DNA of 64,000 bases from JACDAN01 sp963834825 (GCA_963834825.1 CAWICZ010000007.1:1-64000), one strand, 5' to 3'. Positions 17,633 through 26,393 are shown, numbered from the stretch's first letter. The notes: generated by a model not told the origin, from the letters alone. Made by a program: numbers and translations.

Positions 17633-18091
17633 ATGATCGGCGCCGTGGCGAGGCGCGGACGAAAGTTGAGCGTGCTCCTCGAGCTCGCCGTCGCCAACGC
17701 GCTGGCGAGCCAGCTCTTCGTCAGAGAGCTCACGAGGAGGGGCTATCCGTTCACTCATGTCGGCCTCTTGACCCTCATCGATCTCTACGGGCCGATCACT
17801 CCGGGCGACCTCGAGGCCGAGACCGCGATTCCGAAGACGACGTTGCGGGGCCGGCTCCACAGCCTGTACAGGCGCGGCCTGTTGCAGCGCGTCCCAAACC
17901 CCGACGACAGGCGATCGCACTTCGTCGAGGTGACGCCGGAGGGAAAGCAGTTCCTCAAGGAGATGGAGCCGATCGTGCGCGCGACCGAGCAGGTGATCGA
18001 AGCGGAGCTCGGGGCCTCGCTCGAGGACTACCGCGTCAGGCTCGAACACCTGCGGGTGGTCGAGCAGAAGTTGCTCGGCTCGCGTCGTTAA
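17633..18091 (+). CDS. MarR-family transcriptional regulator
   Basis: A 152-residue winged-helix regulator. The order is dimer helix, then LTLIDLYGPITPGDLEAET (helix-turn-helix start, about residues 46-64), the recognition helix IPKTTLRGRLHSLYRRGLL and the wing NPDDRRSHFVEVTPEGKQFL. The C-terminal helices complete the MarR dimer. No ligand or target is evident. It diverges from the coiled-coil gene 44 bases away, which is a possible target. A GTG 12 bases further in is an alternative start. Confidence 0.82.
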   Translation: MIGAVARRGRKLSVLLELAVANALASQLFVRELTRRGYPFTHVGLLTLIDLYGPITPGDLEAETAIPKTTLRGRLHSLYRRGLLQRVPNPDDRRSHFVEVTPEGKQFLKEMEPIVRATEQVIEAELGASLEDYRVRLEHLRVVEQKLLGSRR

Positions 18092-18131
18092 TCGCCCGTT
18101 AAGAAGGGCGAATCGGCCCTAGATTTAGGGC
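18092..18131. terminator. two tandem short hairpins between convergent genes
   Basis: TCGCCC/GGGCGA (six-pair stem, 8-base loop, 18092-18111) is followed directly by GCCCT/AGGGC (five-pair stem, 6-base A/T-rich loop, 18116-18131). They lie between the stops of the MarR gene and the convergent ATP-grasp gene, where termination in both directions is expected. Confidence 0.4.
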
Positions 18132-18141
18132 GAGTTCGTCC

Positions 18142-19419
18142 CTATTCTGTGCGGGGTCGTGAGAGTGATCCTGTATGGGCTCCCGCAGCCGCACGCCGGC
18201 GATCCGAAGCCCAAGCCGCAACCGCCGAGCGTGAACGGGCAAGCAGCCGCTCCTGCTTCTCGTCAGGCTCTTCGGTGCGGATGACCTGAGCGATCAGGTC
18301 GTCGAACTCGGGGCTTTCCACGTACTCGACCATGCTCTCTTCGAGGTTCCCGAGCGCCTCGGCGCGGAACTCCTCGAAGGCCTCGGCCTGGAAGTAGGCG
18401 TCGCTGAGGGCCCGGTAGCGCTCGAGCTTCTCCGCGTAGGCGAGCTCGCTGTCTGCGATCTCGAAGTAGTCCCGCGTGTTCTGGTTCACAGGCATCGTCC
18501 GATCGGTGACCGTGCAGAACATGCACCAGGCCGCGAGCGCCTGAATCGCCCACGGGAAGTAGTAGTGGAGGCTGACGAGCGCCATGTCGGGCGACGCGTT
18601 CGCGTAGTCGATCGGATGCGCCTGCCCGTCCTTGACGATCACCTCGCATGAGTTGAACTCCCAACGGAAGAAGGCGTTCACGAGGCGGCCGATCGTCTCC
18701 ACCTCGCGTAGCTGCTCTGTGGGTAGGAAGTCGTCGCCGACGATGTACCGGTAGTGGCCGTCGGCCGACGGGTCGTACTGCAGAACCTTCGTCTGGGGCC
18801 CGATCGAGAGGCTGCGCGTGAAGACGTCGAAGTCGTCGACGGCCGCCTGGAGGTGCATCAGCCGCTCGCCCGACTCGTCGTAGCTCGCGTGGAGCTCCTC
18901 GCTCGACTCGATCCGCGTGACCCCGACCCACATGCCGCCGTCGAACGGCTTCATGTAGAGGGGGTAGCCCACCTGCTCGGCGACGTAGTCGAGGTCGAAG
19001 TCGGGGGAGTAGCGCTCCGCCATCGGCACGTAGCGCGGGTTGTCCGGTGGGAGCTTGTGTGGGATCAGCCACGTCTCGGGCACCTGGATCCCGAGCCGCA
19101 TCAGCGCGCAGTACGCGGAGTGCTTCTCCATCGCCTGGAACGTGAACGGGTTGTTCAGGAGGTAGACCTCGTCCATCAGCGAGAGCTTCTTCAACCACTC
19201 GCGCGGGACGTCGTACCACCACGCAAGCCGGTCGATGATCAGCTGGTAGCGAGGCTGGTAGCGCAGGTCGAACGGCTCGTGGAGGACCCGCTCGGTCAGA
19301 AACTCATGGGTCTCGCCGCGCCAGCGAATCGGGCCGAGCCGGCGGAGGAGACCTTCGAACGCGGTCGGCCAGTCTTCCTCCGTCGCGAGCAGCAATCCGA
19401 TCAGATGCCGCTTCGCCAC
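18142..19419 (-). CDS. ATP-grasp-like protein
   Basis: A 425-residue soluble protein. GYPLYMKPFDGGMWVGVTRI (151-170) looks like the ATP-grasp nucleotide-binding lysine (Lys157) and glycine loop. CEVIVKDGQAHPIDYANASPD further on supplies the acidic/Asn metal-binding set of the fold. The N-terminal 90 residues resemble a pre-ATP-grasp domain. It could be a carboxylate-amine ligase of the RimK/D-Ala ligase type, but no substrate is suggested by the context. The last 30 residues (RRRAAAGAHTG...) are low-complexity and may be a read-through tail. DUF2277 lies 9 bases upstream on the same strand. Confidence 0.65.
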   Translation of the reverse strand: MAKRHLIGLLLATEEDWPTAFEGLLRRLGPIRWRGETHEFLTERVLHEPFDLRYQPRYQLIIDRLAWWYDVPREWLKKLSLMDEVYLLNNPFTFQAMEKHSAYCALMRLGIQVPETWLIPHKLPPDNPRYVPMAERYSPDFDLDYVAEQVGYPLYMKPFDGGMWVGVTRIESSEELHASYDESGERLMHLQAAVDDFDVFTRSLSIGPQTKVLQYDPSADGHYRYIVGDDFLPTEQLREVETIGRLVNAFFRWEFNSCEVIVKDGQAHPIDYANASPDMALVSLHYYFPWAIQALAAWCMFCTVTDRTMPVNQNTRDYFEIADSELAYAEKLERYRALSDAYFQAEAFEEFRAEALGNLEESMVEYVESPEFDDLIAQVIRTEEPDEKQERLLARSRSAVAAWASDRRRAAAGAHTGSLSRPRTE

Positions 19420-19428
19420 GGCTTGATG

Positions 19429-19701
19429 TTAGGCCGTGGCGAAGCGCTTCTCGGCGCGGGCTCTGCGGCGGGCGGCCTCGACCTCGCGGTCCTTCGGTGC
19501 GGCTGACGTGACGAGGGCTTCGAGCAGTCGCGACGAGGCCTCGGTGACCTCGTCGACGGCTCGCGCAAACGCCTCCTCGTTCGCCTGCGACGGCTTGGTG
19601 AAGCCGCTGATCTTGCGGACGTACTGCAAGGAGGCCGCACGCACCTCGTCCTCGGTGGCCGGCGGCTCGAAGTTGTAGAGCGTCTGGATGTTTCGGCACA
19701 T
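19429..19701 (-). CDS. DUF2277 family protein
   Basis: A 90-residue protein beginning MCRNIQTLYNFEPPATEDEV, the invariant-looking opening of DUF2277. LQYVRKISGFTKPSQANEEA follows, also typical. The rest is helical and ends in a basic segment. It is soluble and of normal length for the family. It lies between the alpha/beta hydrolase and the ATP-grasp gene in a compact minus-strand unit. Function unknown. Confidence 0.88.
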   Translation of the reverse strand: MCRNIQTLYNFEPPATEDEVRAASLQYVRKISGFTKPSQANEEAFARAVDEVTEASSRLLEALVTSAAPKDREVEAARRRARAEKRFATA

Positions 19702-19705
19702 GCCC

Positions 19706-20554
19706 CTATCGTACGGACGCGAGCGAGGTGAGGATCTCCTCCGAGTGCGACCAGAGGAGGAGGTGGCCCTCGCCGGGTAGCACGTTGAGCGAGCTCTTCG
19801 GGATCGTCCGGTCGAAGAACTCGCCGACGCCGAGCGGGACGGCCTCGTCGCGGTCGCCGTGCCAGATCAGCGTCGGCACCGGGATCTCCTCGGGCCTGAA
19901 GCCCCAGGGCCTGACGAAGAGCAGAAAGAGGTCGTGGGCATAGCCCTCGGGCCCTCGGGCGAGGGTCTCGAACAGAGAGGCACGGAACCGGGCGTTGACG
20001 GCCGGGTTCGCCGTCACCTCCCAGCTCTTGTCTTCCTCAGGACGCGCCGCGAGCTCTTCGAGCTCTCGGCGACAGTCGTCGAGCAGCCGGCGCTCGGCTT
20101 CGTCGGGGTCGCGGACGGCGACCTCGATCAGCGGTTGGCGGTGGGGTGGAAGGGAGTAGCGAAGCTCCGGCCGGTCCCAGGCCGGGCCGGGCGAGCTGAC
20201 GAGGCCGAGCGCCGAGACGCGGTCGGAAAGCGCGTAGCCGCAGGCGGCCGCGTGCGGCCCTCCTCCCGACATCCCGAAGACGGCGAAGCGGTCGAGGCCG
20301 AGCGTGTCCGCGAGCTGGACGACGTCGTCGGGCCAGTCGAGGAGCCGGCGGCCGGGCTGGAAGTCCGAGAGCCCGTAACCGGGCCGGTCGACGAGGATGA
20401 GGCGCACGCCCGCTGCCTCCGGGGCCTCGTCTCCGAGGTGCGCCAGGCGCGACATCGTCGTCCCGCCGAACCCGAGAATCGGAACGCCGTCGCCGGGGCC
20501 CCACTCCTCGTAGCCGAGCGCCCGGCCGTCGCGAAGCTCGACCGTCGCGGCCAC
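19706..20554 (-). CDS. alpha/beta hydrolase
   Basis: A 282-residue alpha/beta-hydrolase-fold protein. The oxyanion region GFGGTTMSRL (29-38) follows strand three. The nucleophile elbow GMSGGGP puts the catalytic Ser at 96, HGDRDEAVP places the Asp at about 236 and GEGHLL the His at 264. The fold fits esterases, lipases, haloperoxidases and hydrolytic dehalogenases; the substrate is not determined. It starts just downstream of a terminator and is followed after four bases by DUF2277. Confidence 0.85.
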   Translation of the reverse strand: MAATVELRDGRALGYEEWGPGDGVPILGFGGTTMSRLAHLGDEAPEAAGVRLILVDRPGYGLSDFQPGRRLLDWPDDVVQLADTLGLDRFAVFGMSGGGPHAAACGYALSDRVSALGLVSSPGPAWDRPELRYSLPPHRQPLIEVAVRDPDEAERRLLDDCRRELEELAARPEEDKSWEVTANPAVNARFRASLFETLARGPEGYAHDLFLLFVRPWGFRPEEIPVPTLIWHGDRDEAVPLGVGEFFDRTIPKSSLNVLPGEGHLLLWSHSEEILTSLASVR

Positions 20555-20586
20555 CCCGGGACGTTAACGGGACCTGTTCCCAACGA

Positions 20587-20615
20587 GAACGGGCGCCGGT
20601 GCCCGGCGCCCGTTC
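20587..20615 (-). terminator. 13-bp stem hairpin after the solute-binding protein gene
   Basis: The arms GAACGGGCGCCGG and CCGGCGCCCGTTC are perfectly complementary around a 3-base loop (TGC). The hairpin lies 21 bases past the stop of the family-5 binding protein gene and upstream of the hydrolase start. There is only a weak T-rich tail on the minus strand. Confidence 0.65.
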
Positions 20616-20636
20616 GTCGCTGTCTTCCGCGAGGGT

Positions 20637-22304
20637 CTACCTGTTGAGGCAGATCGCCGCGTAGTCGTACGTGAAGACTGGGTGGTAGTTGTAACACCCG
20701 GTCCTGGCCGACACGTAGTGCCGGTCGTTCCGCGTCGCGAATGACGCGAGCGGAGCAGCATTCCGGGCGAGGTCGATGTCGAGCTGGCTGAAGGCGCGGT
20801 AACGCTCGACGCCGGTCAGCGTCTTCGCCCGGGCGATCTTGCGGTTGAAGGCCGGGGCGTTGAAGTACGAGAAGTTGGCGTTGTTGGCCGGGCGAATGGT
20901 CGTCCCGTCGACGAGGAAAATGAAGTCGTACGGGTCGAAGTAGTCCATGTGCCAGCCGTCGAGCGACATGTCGAAGGGCTCTCCACGTCGTCCGGCGAGC
21001 TCGATCTGCGTTGCCCGCGGGAACAGCCTGATGTCCATGTTGAGGCCGATGTTCCGCAGGTTCGCCTGGGCGACCTGGCACTGCTGCGGAGCCGGAGCCC
21101 GGTTCGAGCAGTAGAACACGCCGCTGCCGCCGCGGGTCTGGCCGGAGGCCAGCGGCCGAGCCTGGGACAGGTTCGGGCGCCGCGGGTAGATGGCGACGTT
21201 CTTGAAGCCGCGCATGGACGGCGGCATGTACTGGTCGTTCGTCACACCGGCGTAGGCGCCACGCTGTCCGAGGATCGCCTGGCGGTCGATGGCGAAGTTG
21301 ACGGCCTTCTTCAGCCGCAGGTTGCCGACGCCTCCGCCGCCGAAGAGCGGACGATCGTGGTTCATCGACAGGAAGTCGACTGCGGCCGAGGGATTGGCGA
21401 AGTACCGCCCGGGCGAGCCTTTCTTGACGCCGTAGCGGCGGCCAAGCTCAGCATGCGCCGAAGGCGGAATGTCACCTGTGTCCGTGACGCCGCGATCGAT
21501 GTTCAGCTTGATCGTCTCGAGCGGGAGTCCGACGTCGATCACGATCGAGTTGACGTTGTGCGGGCGCGGTCCGCGATAGAAGCGGTTCCGCTGCACAACG
21601 ACCTGCCGGGTCTGCTCCCAGCGGGCGATGTAGTACGGACCGGCCGAGTGCACCGGGGCGCGGACACCCTGCGGCTCGATCGGCAGGTTCGTCGGGATCG
21701 CCTGGAAGAACGGCATCGCCAGTCGGGCGAGGAGGTCCGGGGCGCGCCGGGTAAGACGGAGCTGCAGCGTGTAAGGACCAACGGCCCTGACGCCCGTCGC
21801 CCGCTGAGCGCGGCCGGCAATGACGGCCTCGGCGCCGACGATGTCCTCGATGAACGGCTGCGCCGGCGAGCTCATCCGCCGGTTCAGACTGCGGTTGAAC
21901 GCGTAGACGAAGTTGGCCGCGGTCACACGCTGGCCGTTGCTCAGTCGGTACGTCTTCTTGAGCTGGAAGGTGTAGGTCAGACCGTTCCGCGCGATGCGCG
22001 GGAAGCCGGCCGCGATCTCGGGCGTGAGCCGGGAGCCGCGAGGTGCTGCTGCGTCCGGATAGTTCATCAGCATCCCGGCAGTCGCGTACATGATCGCCCA
22101 CGACGGCACGTAGTAGGCCAGCGCCGGGTCGACGTAGTCGATGTCGACCGAGAGGCTGTGCTTGAACGTTCCGCCGACCCTGGCCTGGCCGGACGACGAT
22201 GCCTGAGGGCCGGCGCTTCCCGACGGGCCCGCGACAGCGGACGCGGCGAGGAGGCCGGCGCCGACCAGGAGCATCGCCACCGACAGCATGAGACGTCTGT
22301 GCAT
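20637..22304 (-). CDS. family-5 extracellular solute-binding protein (peptide/nickel type)
   Basis: A 555-residue secreted binding protein. The ATG at 22304 follows AAAGGAG and is preferred to an upstream in-frame start. A signal peptide (MHRRLMLSVAMLLVGAGLLA) ends near AVAGPSGSAG, with no lipobox. SBP_bac_5 landmarks are present: GGTFKHSLS, NGLTYTFQLKKTYRLSNGQRV, AGPYYIARWE and LRLKKAVNFAIDRQAIL. It would deliver oligopeptides or similar ligands to an ABC importer, but no dpp/opp permease genes are adjacent, so it is an orphan. A LysR gene is divergent across a palindromic region. Confidence 0.87.
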   Translation of the reverse strand: MHRRLMLSVAMLLVGAGLLAASAVAGPSGSAGPQASSSGQARVGGTFKHSLSVDIDYVDPALAYYVPSWAIMYATAGMLMNYPDAAAPRGSRLTPEIAAGFPRIARNGLTYTFQLKKTYRLSNGQRVTAANFVYAFNRSLNRRMSSPAQPFIEDIVGAEAVIAGRAQRATGVRAVGPYTLQLRLTRRAPDLLARLAMPFFQAIPTNLPIEPQGVRAPVHSAGPYYIARWEQTRQVVVQRNRFYRGPRPHNVNSIVIDVGLPLETIKLNIDRGVTDTGDIPPSAHAELGRRYGVKKGSPGRYFANPSAAVDFLSMNHDRPLFGGGGVGNLRLKKAVNFAIDRQAILGQRGAYAGVTNDQYMPPSMRGFKNVAIYPRRPNLSQARPLASGQTRGGSGVFYCSNRAPAPQQCQVAQANLRNIGLNMDIRLFPRATQIELAGRRGEPFDMSLDGWHMDYFDPYDFIFLVDGTTIRPANNANFSYFNAPAFNRKIARAKTLTGVERYRAFSQLDIDLARNAAPLASFATRNDRHYVSARTGCYNYHPVFTYDYAAICLNR

Positions 22305-22413
22305 GAGACTCCTTTCCGCATTGGCGAGCCGGCGCAACCGCCTGCACCGGCTCGGGAACGCGATTTGCGTCCTTCGGCCCCTCCAACGCCGTGAAATAGA
22401 GGTTGTTAGATCT

Positions 22414-22450
22414 CGTTAAGCGACATGAATGTCGTGTTCAGAGCGCTTAA
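22414..22450. promoter_or_regulatory. nested inverted repeats, candidate LysR operator
   Basis: CGACAT-GA-ATGTCG (22421-22434) is a perfect palindrome. It lies just inside a second inverted repeat, TTAAGCG (22416-22422) facing CGCTTAA (22444-22450). Both lie between the divergent solute-binding protein and LysR genes. LysR regulators usually bind imperfect palindromes in such divergent gaps and control both sides. The local A+T content is higher than in the neighbouring coding DNA, as expected for promoters. Confidence 0.45.
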
Positions 22451-22566
22451 TCGAGGATCCACAATCTTTTCCGGCCAAATCGGCGTCAACGTAAGCGGAT
22501 GGGCCGTTCGACCCCAGCGTGCCCTCTTGGCGGCGCTCGCCGCGGCGGCGTGCGCCTGGAGGCTTC

Positions 22567-23487
22567 ATGCAGCCGTTGAGGCGCTGGCCGGGAATCGAGC
22601 TCCGGCACCTGGAGGCGCTCTCGGTTGTCGCCGACGAGGGCAGCTTTCGCCGGGCGGCCCGACGCCTCGGCTACACGCAGTCGGCGATCAGTCAGCAGAT
22701 CGCCGCACTCGAGCGAGCGATCGGCTTCCCCGTGCTCGAGCGCCCGTCGCGGGGCAGGCCGCTGGCGCTGACCGAGATCGGCAGTCGCCTCCGACGCCTC
22801 TACGACACCGTCGAGCATGCGATGGCGGCTGCTCGCGCCGATGTCGCCGCGGCGGCGGCCGGCGTCGGGCATGTCGTGCGAGTCGGAACGGCCTTCACGC
22901 TGCCGCACGTCTCGGAGGCGGTCGTTGCGCTGCGCGTCCGGAACCCGCGGGTGGTCGTCGAGGTCGTCGGCGGGATCGAGGATGAGCGCCTGCTCCGGCT
23001 GGTCGAGACTGGCGCGCTCGACCTCGCGCTGGTCCGCGGCCCGGCCTCGACGGAAGGTGTCGGCCTGCAGGACGTCGCCGCGTACTCGTACGTCCTCGCC
23101 GTCTCAGCGTCCTCGCCGCTTGCTCGCACGAAGAGTCGCCTCGCGCTCTGCGACATCGCGAAGCACCCGCGGATCGCGACGACCGACGGAACCGCCTACG
23201 CCGAAGACGTGCAGGCACCGATCGTCGCCGCCGATTGCGAGATGGCGCTCGAGCTCGTCGGAGGTGGAGCCGGCGCGGCCGTCGTGCCGAGCGTCCTCGC
23301 CGGGTCGGCCGGGCCCACAGTCGCCATTCGACCCCTCCGCGACATCCTCCCGCCGTTCCGCCTCGCGATCGCGACGGCGGGAGAGCTCTCGCGCGCAGCG
23401 ACTGAGCTCGCCGAGCTGCTCGGCGTCGCGCTCCAGGGCTGGCCCGGAGCGGCGGCAGAGAGCAAGGACGCCGCGACGCCGGCCTGA
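22567..23487 (+). CDS. LysR-family transcriptional regulator
   Basis: A 306-residue regulator. The ATG at 22567 follows a GGAGG site by 4 bases. Residues 10-70 form the LysR helix-turn-helix (ELRHLEALSVVADEGSF, RRLGYTQSAISQQIAALE), followed by a helix linker and a two-lobed effector domain (from about residue 95). It is transcribed away from the orphan solute-binding protein gene, which it probably controls in response to the imported compound or a product. The ligand is unknown. Confidence 0.9.
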   Translation: MQPLRRWPGIELRHLEALSVVADEGSFRRAARRLGYTQSAISQQIAALERAIGFPVLERPSRGRPLALTEIGSRLRRLYDTVEHAMAAARADVAAAAAGVGHVVRVGTAFTLPHVSEAVVALRVRNPRVVVEVVGGIEDERLLRLVETGALDLALVRGPASTEGVGLQDVAAYSYVLAVSASSPLARTKSRLALCDIAKHPRIATTDGTAYAEDVQAPIVAADCEMALELVGGGAGAAVVPSVLAGSAGPTVAIRPLRDILPPFRLAIATAGELSRAATELAELLGVALQGWPGAAAESKDAATPA

Positions 23488-23544
23488 GCTTCCTCCCCGC
23501 GCGGCGCGGCGGGCGGGCGAGCGGGGTCGCGCCGCGATGGGCAA

Positions 23545-23559
23545 GTGACACAGTGTTAC
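23545..23559. promoter_or_regulatory. 15-bp operator-like palindrome, copy 1
   Basis: GTGACAC-A-GTGTTAC is a near-perfect inverted repeat with one mismatch between the arms. It matches copy 2, 55 bp downstream centre to centre, in 13 of 15 positions. The paired sites precede the sugar-type ABC importer genes. Odd-length palindromes of this AACAC/GTGTT kind are typical of TetR-type repressors. The regulator gene is not in the immediate vicinity; the adjacent LysR protein is an alternative binder. Confidence 0.5.
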
Positions 23560-23599
23560 TAACCCAGAACCTCCTGGTAGCTCGGCGTTCCGGCCCCAA

Positions 23600-23614
23600 G
23601 TAACACTGTGTTAC
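23600..23614. promoter_or_regulatory. 15-bp operator-like palindrome, copy 2
   Basis: GTAACAC-T-GTGTTAC is a perfect inverted repeat around one central base. It lies 75 bp before the start of the permease gene and forms a pair with copy 1. Two such sites allow cooperative or looping repression of the importer operon. The regulatory role is inferred from symmetry and position. Confidence 0.55.
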
Positions 23615-23688
23615 AAGGCAGACGGAGCGCCGCCGGCGCTTGAACCTCGGGGTCCAGCGCCGCCGTACTCGGGATTAAGCTCGCGCCG

Positions 23689-24509
23689 ATGAGACGGGTG
23701 AACTGGAGGCACGGCCCGGCGCTCCTCGCCGCCCTCGTCTTCCTCCTGCCGCTCGTCTACATGGTCACCGGCTCGCTGCGGAAGGCCGGGCTGCCGCCGC
23801 CTCGCTCGCCCGAGCTTCTGCCCTCGCCGGTGGCCTGGGACAACTACCAGCGCGCGTTCGAGCTGGTCGACATCCCGCGCTACGCCGTGAACTCGCTGAT
23901 CGTCGCCGCCTTCGCCGTGCCGCTTAGCGTGCTGGTCGCCTCGTGGGCCGGCTTCGCTGTCGCCCGCCTCGGGGGACGCCTGCGCACCCTCCTGATCGCG
24001 CTCTCGCTCACGGCGCTGATGGTCCCGGTCACCGCGCTCCTCGTCCCCCGCTTCGTGATCTTCAAGGAGCTCGGCCTGATCGACACCTACGTGCCGCTGA
24101 TCGCCCCGGCGCTGATCGGGATGTCGCCGTTCTACGTCCTGATCTTCTTCTGGGCCTTCCAGCGGATCCCCGAGGAGCTGTACGAAGCGGCGCGGCTCGA
24201 GGGCTTGAGCCCGTTCCAGACCTGGCGGCGCGTCGGGCTGCCACTCGTGCGCCCGGTGACGTTCGCCGTCGCGCTGCTCGCGTTCGTGGTCTCGTGGAGC
24301 AACTTCCTCGACCCGCTGATCTACGTCTTCGACCAGGACCGCTTCACGCTCCCGCTCGGGCTCAAGCTGCTCAGACAGCTCGACCCGCAGAACTTCCCGC
24401 TCCTCCTCGCCGGGGCCGTGGTGGCGACTTGCCGGTCGTCGTCGCCTTCCTCGTCGCACAGCGCTACTTCCTCTCCGGCTACCGTCCGGCGAGCTGGTTC
24501 GGCCGCTAG
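23689..24509 (+). CDS. sugar-type ABC importer permease (MalG-like), frameshifted
   Basis: An inner-membrane permease of about 273 residues with six helices. MalG landmarks are PVTALLVPRFVIFKELGLID and the ATPase-contacting EAA loop LYEAARLEGLSPFQTWRRVG. At about 24428 (after GAVVAT) the frame is lost: the expected C-terminus LPVVVAFLVAQRYFLSGYR is encoded in the next frame and ends at a TAG at 24507. A single missing base there would restore it. As written, the frame runs on into the downstream ATPase gene and creates a false fusion. Either a sequencing error or a recent lesion. Confidence 0.8.
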
Positions 24510-24522
24510 TGACGGGGCACTA

Positions 24523-25524
24523 ATGGCAGGTCTGGAGCTCGCCGGCGTTCGCAAGACGTTCGGCGATGTCGAGGTCTTGCGGGGACTCGATCTCGACGCC
24601 GAGGAAGGGGAACTGCTCGTCGTCCTCGGTCCGTCCGGTTCCGGGAAGACCACGATGCTGCGCGTCATCGCCGGCCTCGAGGAGGCGACCTCCGGAACGG
24701 TGCGGATCGGCGGCCGCGACGTGACCCGCATCACGGCTGCGAGACGAAACGTCGCGATGGTCTTCCAGAGCTACGCGCTCTTCCCGCACCTCGACGCCGC
24801 GCACAACATCGGCTTCGGGCTCTGGGCCCGGGGGATGTCGCGGACCGAGGTGGACGAGCGCGTGCGTGCGGCCGCGGAGCTCGTGGGCGTCGTCGACCTC
24901 CTGCACCGCCGGCCGCACGAGCTCTCCGGCGGCGAGCGCCAAGGCGTCGCCCTCGCCCGCGCGCTCGCCCGGGACCCGCAGGTGTTCCTGCTCGACGAGC
25001 CGCTCTCGAACCTCGACGCCCAGCTGCGGACGAAGACGCGTGCCGAGCTCAAGGGGCTGCACGCCGAGCTCGGCAGGACGATGGTCTACGTGACTCACGA
25101 TCAGGCCGAGGCGCTCACGCTCGGCCACCGGGTCGCCGTGCTCGACCGTGGTGTCGTTGCTCAGGTCGGGACCCCCGACGAGATCTACCGTCGGCCGGCC
25201 GATCGCTTCGTCGCCTCCTTCGTCGGCAGCCCGGCGATGAACTTCCTTCCCCCGAAGACGGCTGCACAGTTCGGGCTGGCGGTGGACGGCGAGGTCGGCG
25301 TCCGGCCCGAGCACGTTCGGCTGGGGGAAGGGGAAGTCGAGGGCGAGGTCGTGGTCGTCGAGCCCGCGGGCAGCGAGGGGCTCGCCCATCTCGACGCGGC
25401 CGGCGTGCGCCTCGTCGCGCGCGTGCGGCCCGAGGAGCTCCCGGAGGTGGGCCGGCGCGTTCGGGTCGCAGTCCGTCCGGCCGACGTCCACCGGTTCGAC
25501 GCCGACGGGAACAGGGTCGAGTGA
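24523..25524 (+). CDS. sugar-type ABC importer ATPase (MalK/UgpC-like)
   Basis: A 333-residue ATPase. The ATG at 24523 opens MAGLELAGVRKTFGDVEVLR. Walker A GPSGSGKT is at 36-43, the Q-loop in VFQSYALFPHL, signature LSGGERQ at 134-140, Walker B VFLLDEP at 154-160 and the H-loop in VYVTHDQAEA. A C-terminal TOBE-type domain (about 235-333, with GVRPEHVRLGEG) marks the MalK/UgpC/PotA group. It energises the two permeases on either side. The next gene overlaps it by four bases (GTGA). Confidence 0.9.
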   Translation: MAGLELAGVRKTFGDVEVLRGLDLDAEEGELLVVLGPSGSGKTTMLRVIAGLEEATSGTVRIGGRDVTRITAARRNVAMVFQSYALFPHLDAAHNIGFGLWARGMSRTEVDERVRAAAELVGVVDLLHRRPHELSGGERQGVALARALARDPQVFLLDEPLSNLDAQLRTKTRAELKGLHAELGRTMVYVTHDQAEALTLGHRVAVLDRGVVAQVGTPDEIYRRPADRFVASFVGSPAMNFLPPKTAAQFGLAVDGEVGVRPEHVRLGEGEVEGEVVVVEPAGSEGLAHLDAAGVRLVARVRPEELPEVGRRVRVAVRPADVHRFDADGNRVE

Positions 25525-26393
25525 GCGAACGGCGCGGGCTGGCGCTGCTGCTGGCGCCGTACCTCTTCGGCCTCGCCCTGCTCGTCTTCGCCCCCGCGGT
25601 GATCACGTTCGGGCTCGCGCTCTTCCACTACGACCTGATCACGTCGCCGGAGTGGGCCGGGCTCGCGAACTTCCGCGAGCTCTGGAACGACGATCTCTTT
25701 CGCCGGTCGATCCGGAACTCGCTGATGTTCGTGGTCGCTGCGGTACCACTGCGGCTGCTCGGTGCGCTGCTGCTCGCTCTGCTCCTGCACCGCCAGTTCC
25801 GCGGCGCCTCGACCTACCGCGCCGTGACCTACCTGCCGACGGTGATCCCGGACGTCGCCTTCGCACTCCTGATGCTGTGGGTCTTCAACCCGATCTACGG
25901 ACCGCTGAACGTGGCGCTCGACGCCGCCGGTTTCACCCCGCCGCAGTGGCTGACCGACCCGAGCGACGCGCGCTGGGCGGTCGTGTGGATGAGCCTGTTC
26001 CAGATCGGAGAAGGGTTCGTGATCGCGCTCGCCGTGCGTCAGAGCCTCCCCGCCGACCTCTACGAGCTCGCCGAGATCGAGGGCGCGCCGCCGTGGTACG
26101 TCTTCGCACGGGTGACGTTCCCGCTGATGGCGCCGGCGCTGCTTCTGCTCCTGGCCCGCGACACGATCTACAGCTTCCAGGCGAACTTCGTCCCGGCGCT
26201 CCTGATCTTCGACGGCGGGCCGCCGCCCTTCGCCACCACCTACCTACCGCTCTTCGTCTACACGAACGCGTTCGAGTACCTGCGGTACGGCTACGCCGCC
26301 GCGGCGACGATCGTCATGTTCGCGATCACCGCGCTGATCGTCTTCGCGCAGTGGCGAATCCTGCGCCGGTGGCGTCTGCCGTCCACCGCGTGA
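25521..26393 (+). CDS. sugar-type ABC importer permease (MalF/UgpA-like)
   Basis: A 290-residue permease with six helices. The GTG start overlaps the ATPase stop. LAPYLFGLALLVFAPAVITF forms the first helix, TYLPTVIPDVAFALLMLWVF lies mid-protein and the EAA loop reads LYELAEIEGAPPWYVFARVT. It pairs with the MalG-like permease. The order MalG-ATPase-MalF is unusual and no family-1 binding protein gene is adjacent, so the substrate-binding component must be elsewhere or lost. Confidence 0.9.
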   Translation: MSERRGLALLLAPYLFGLALLVFAPAVITFGLALFHYDLITSPEWAGLANFRELWNDDLFRRSIRNSLMFVVAAVPLRLLGALLLALLLHRQFRGASTYRAVTYLPTVIPDVAFALLMLWVFNPIYGPLNVALDAAGFTPPQWLTDPSDARWAVVWMSLFQIGEGFVIALAVRQSLPADLYELAEIEGAPPWYVFARVTFPLMAPALLLLLARDTIYSFQANFVPALLIFDGGPPPFATTYLPLFVYTNAFEYLRYGYAAAATIVMFAITALIVFAQWRILRRWRLPSTA

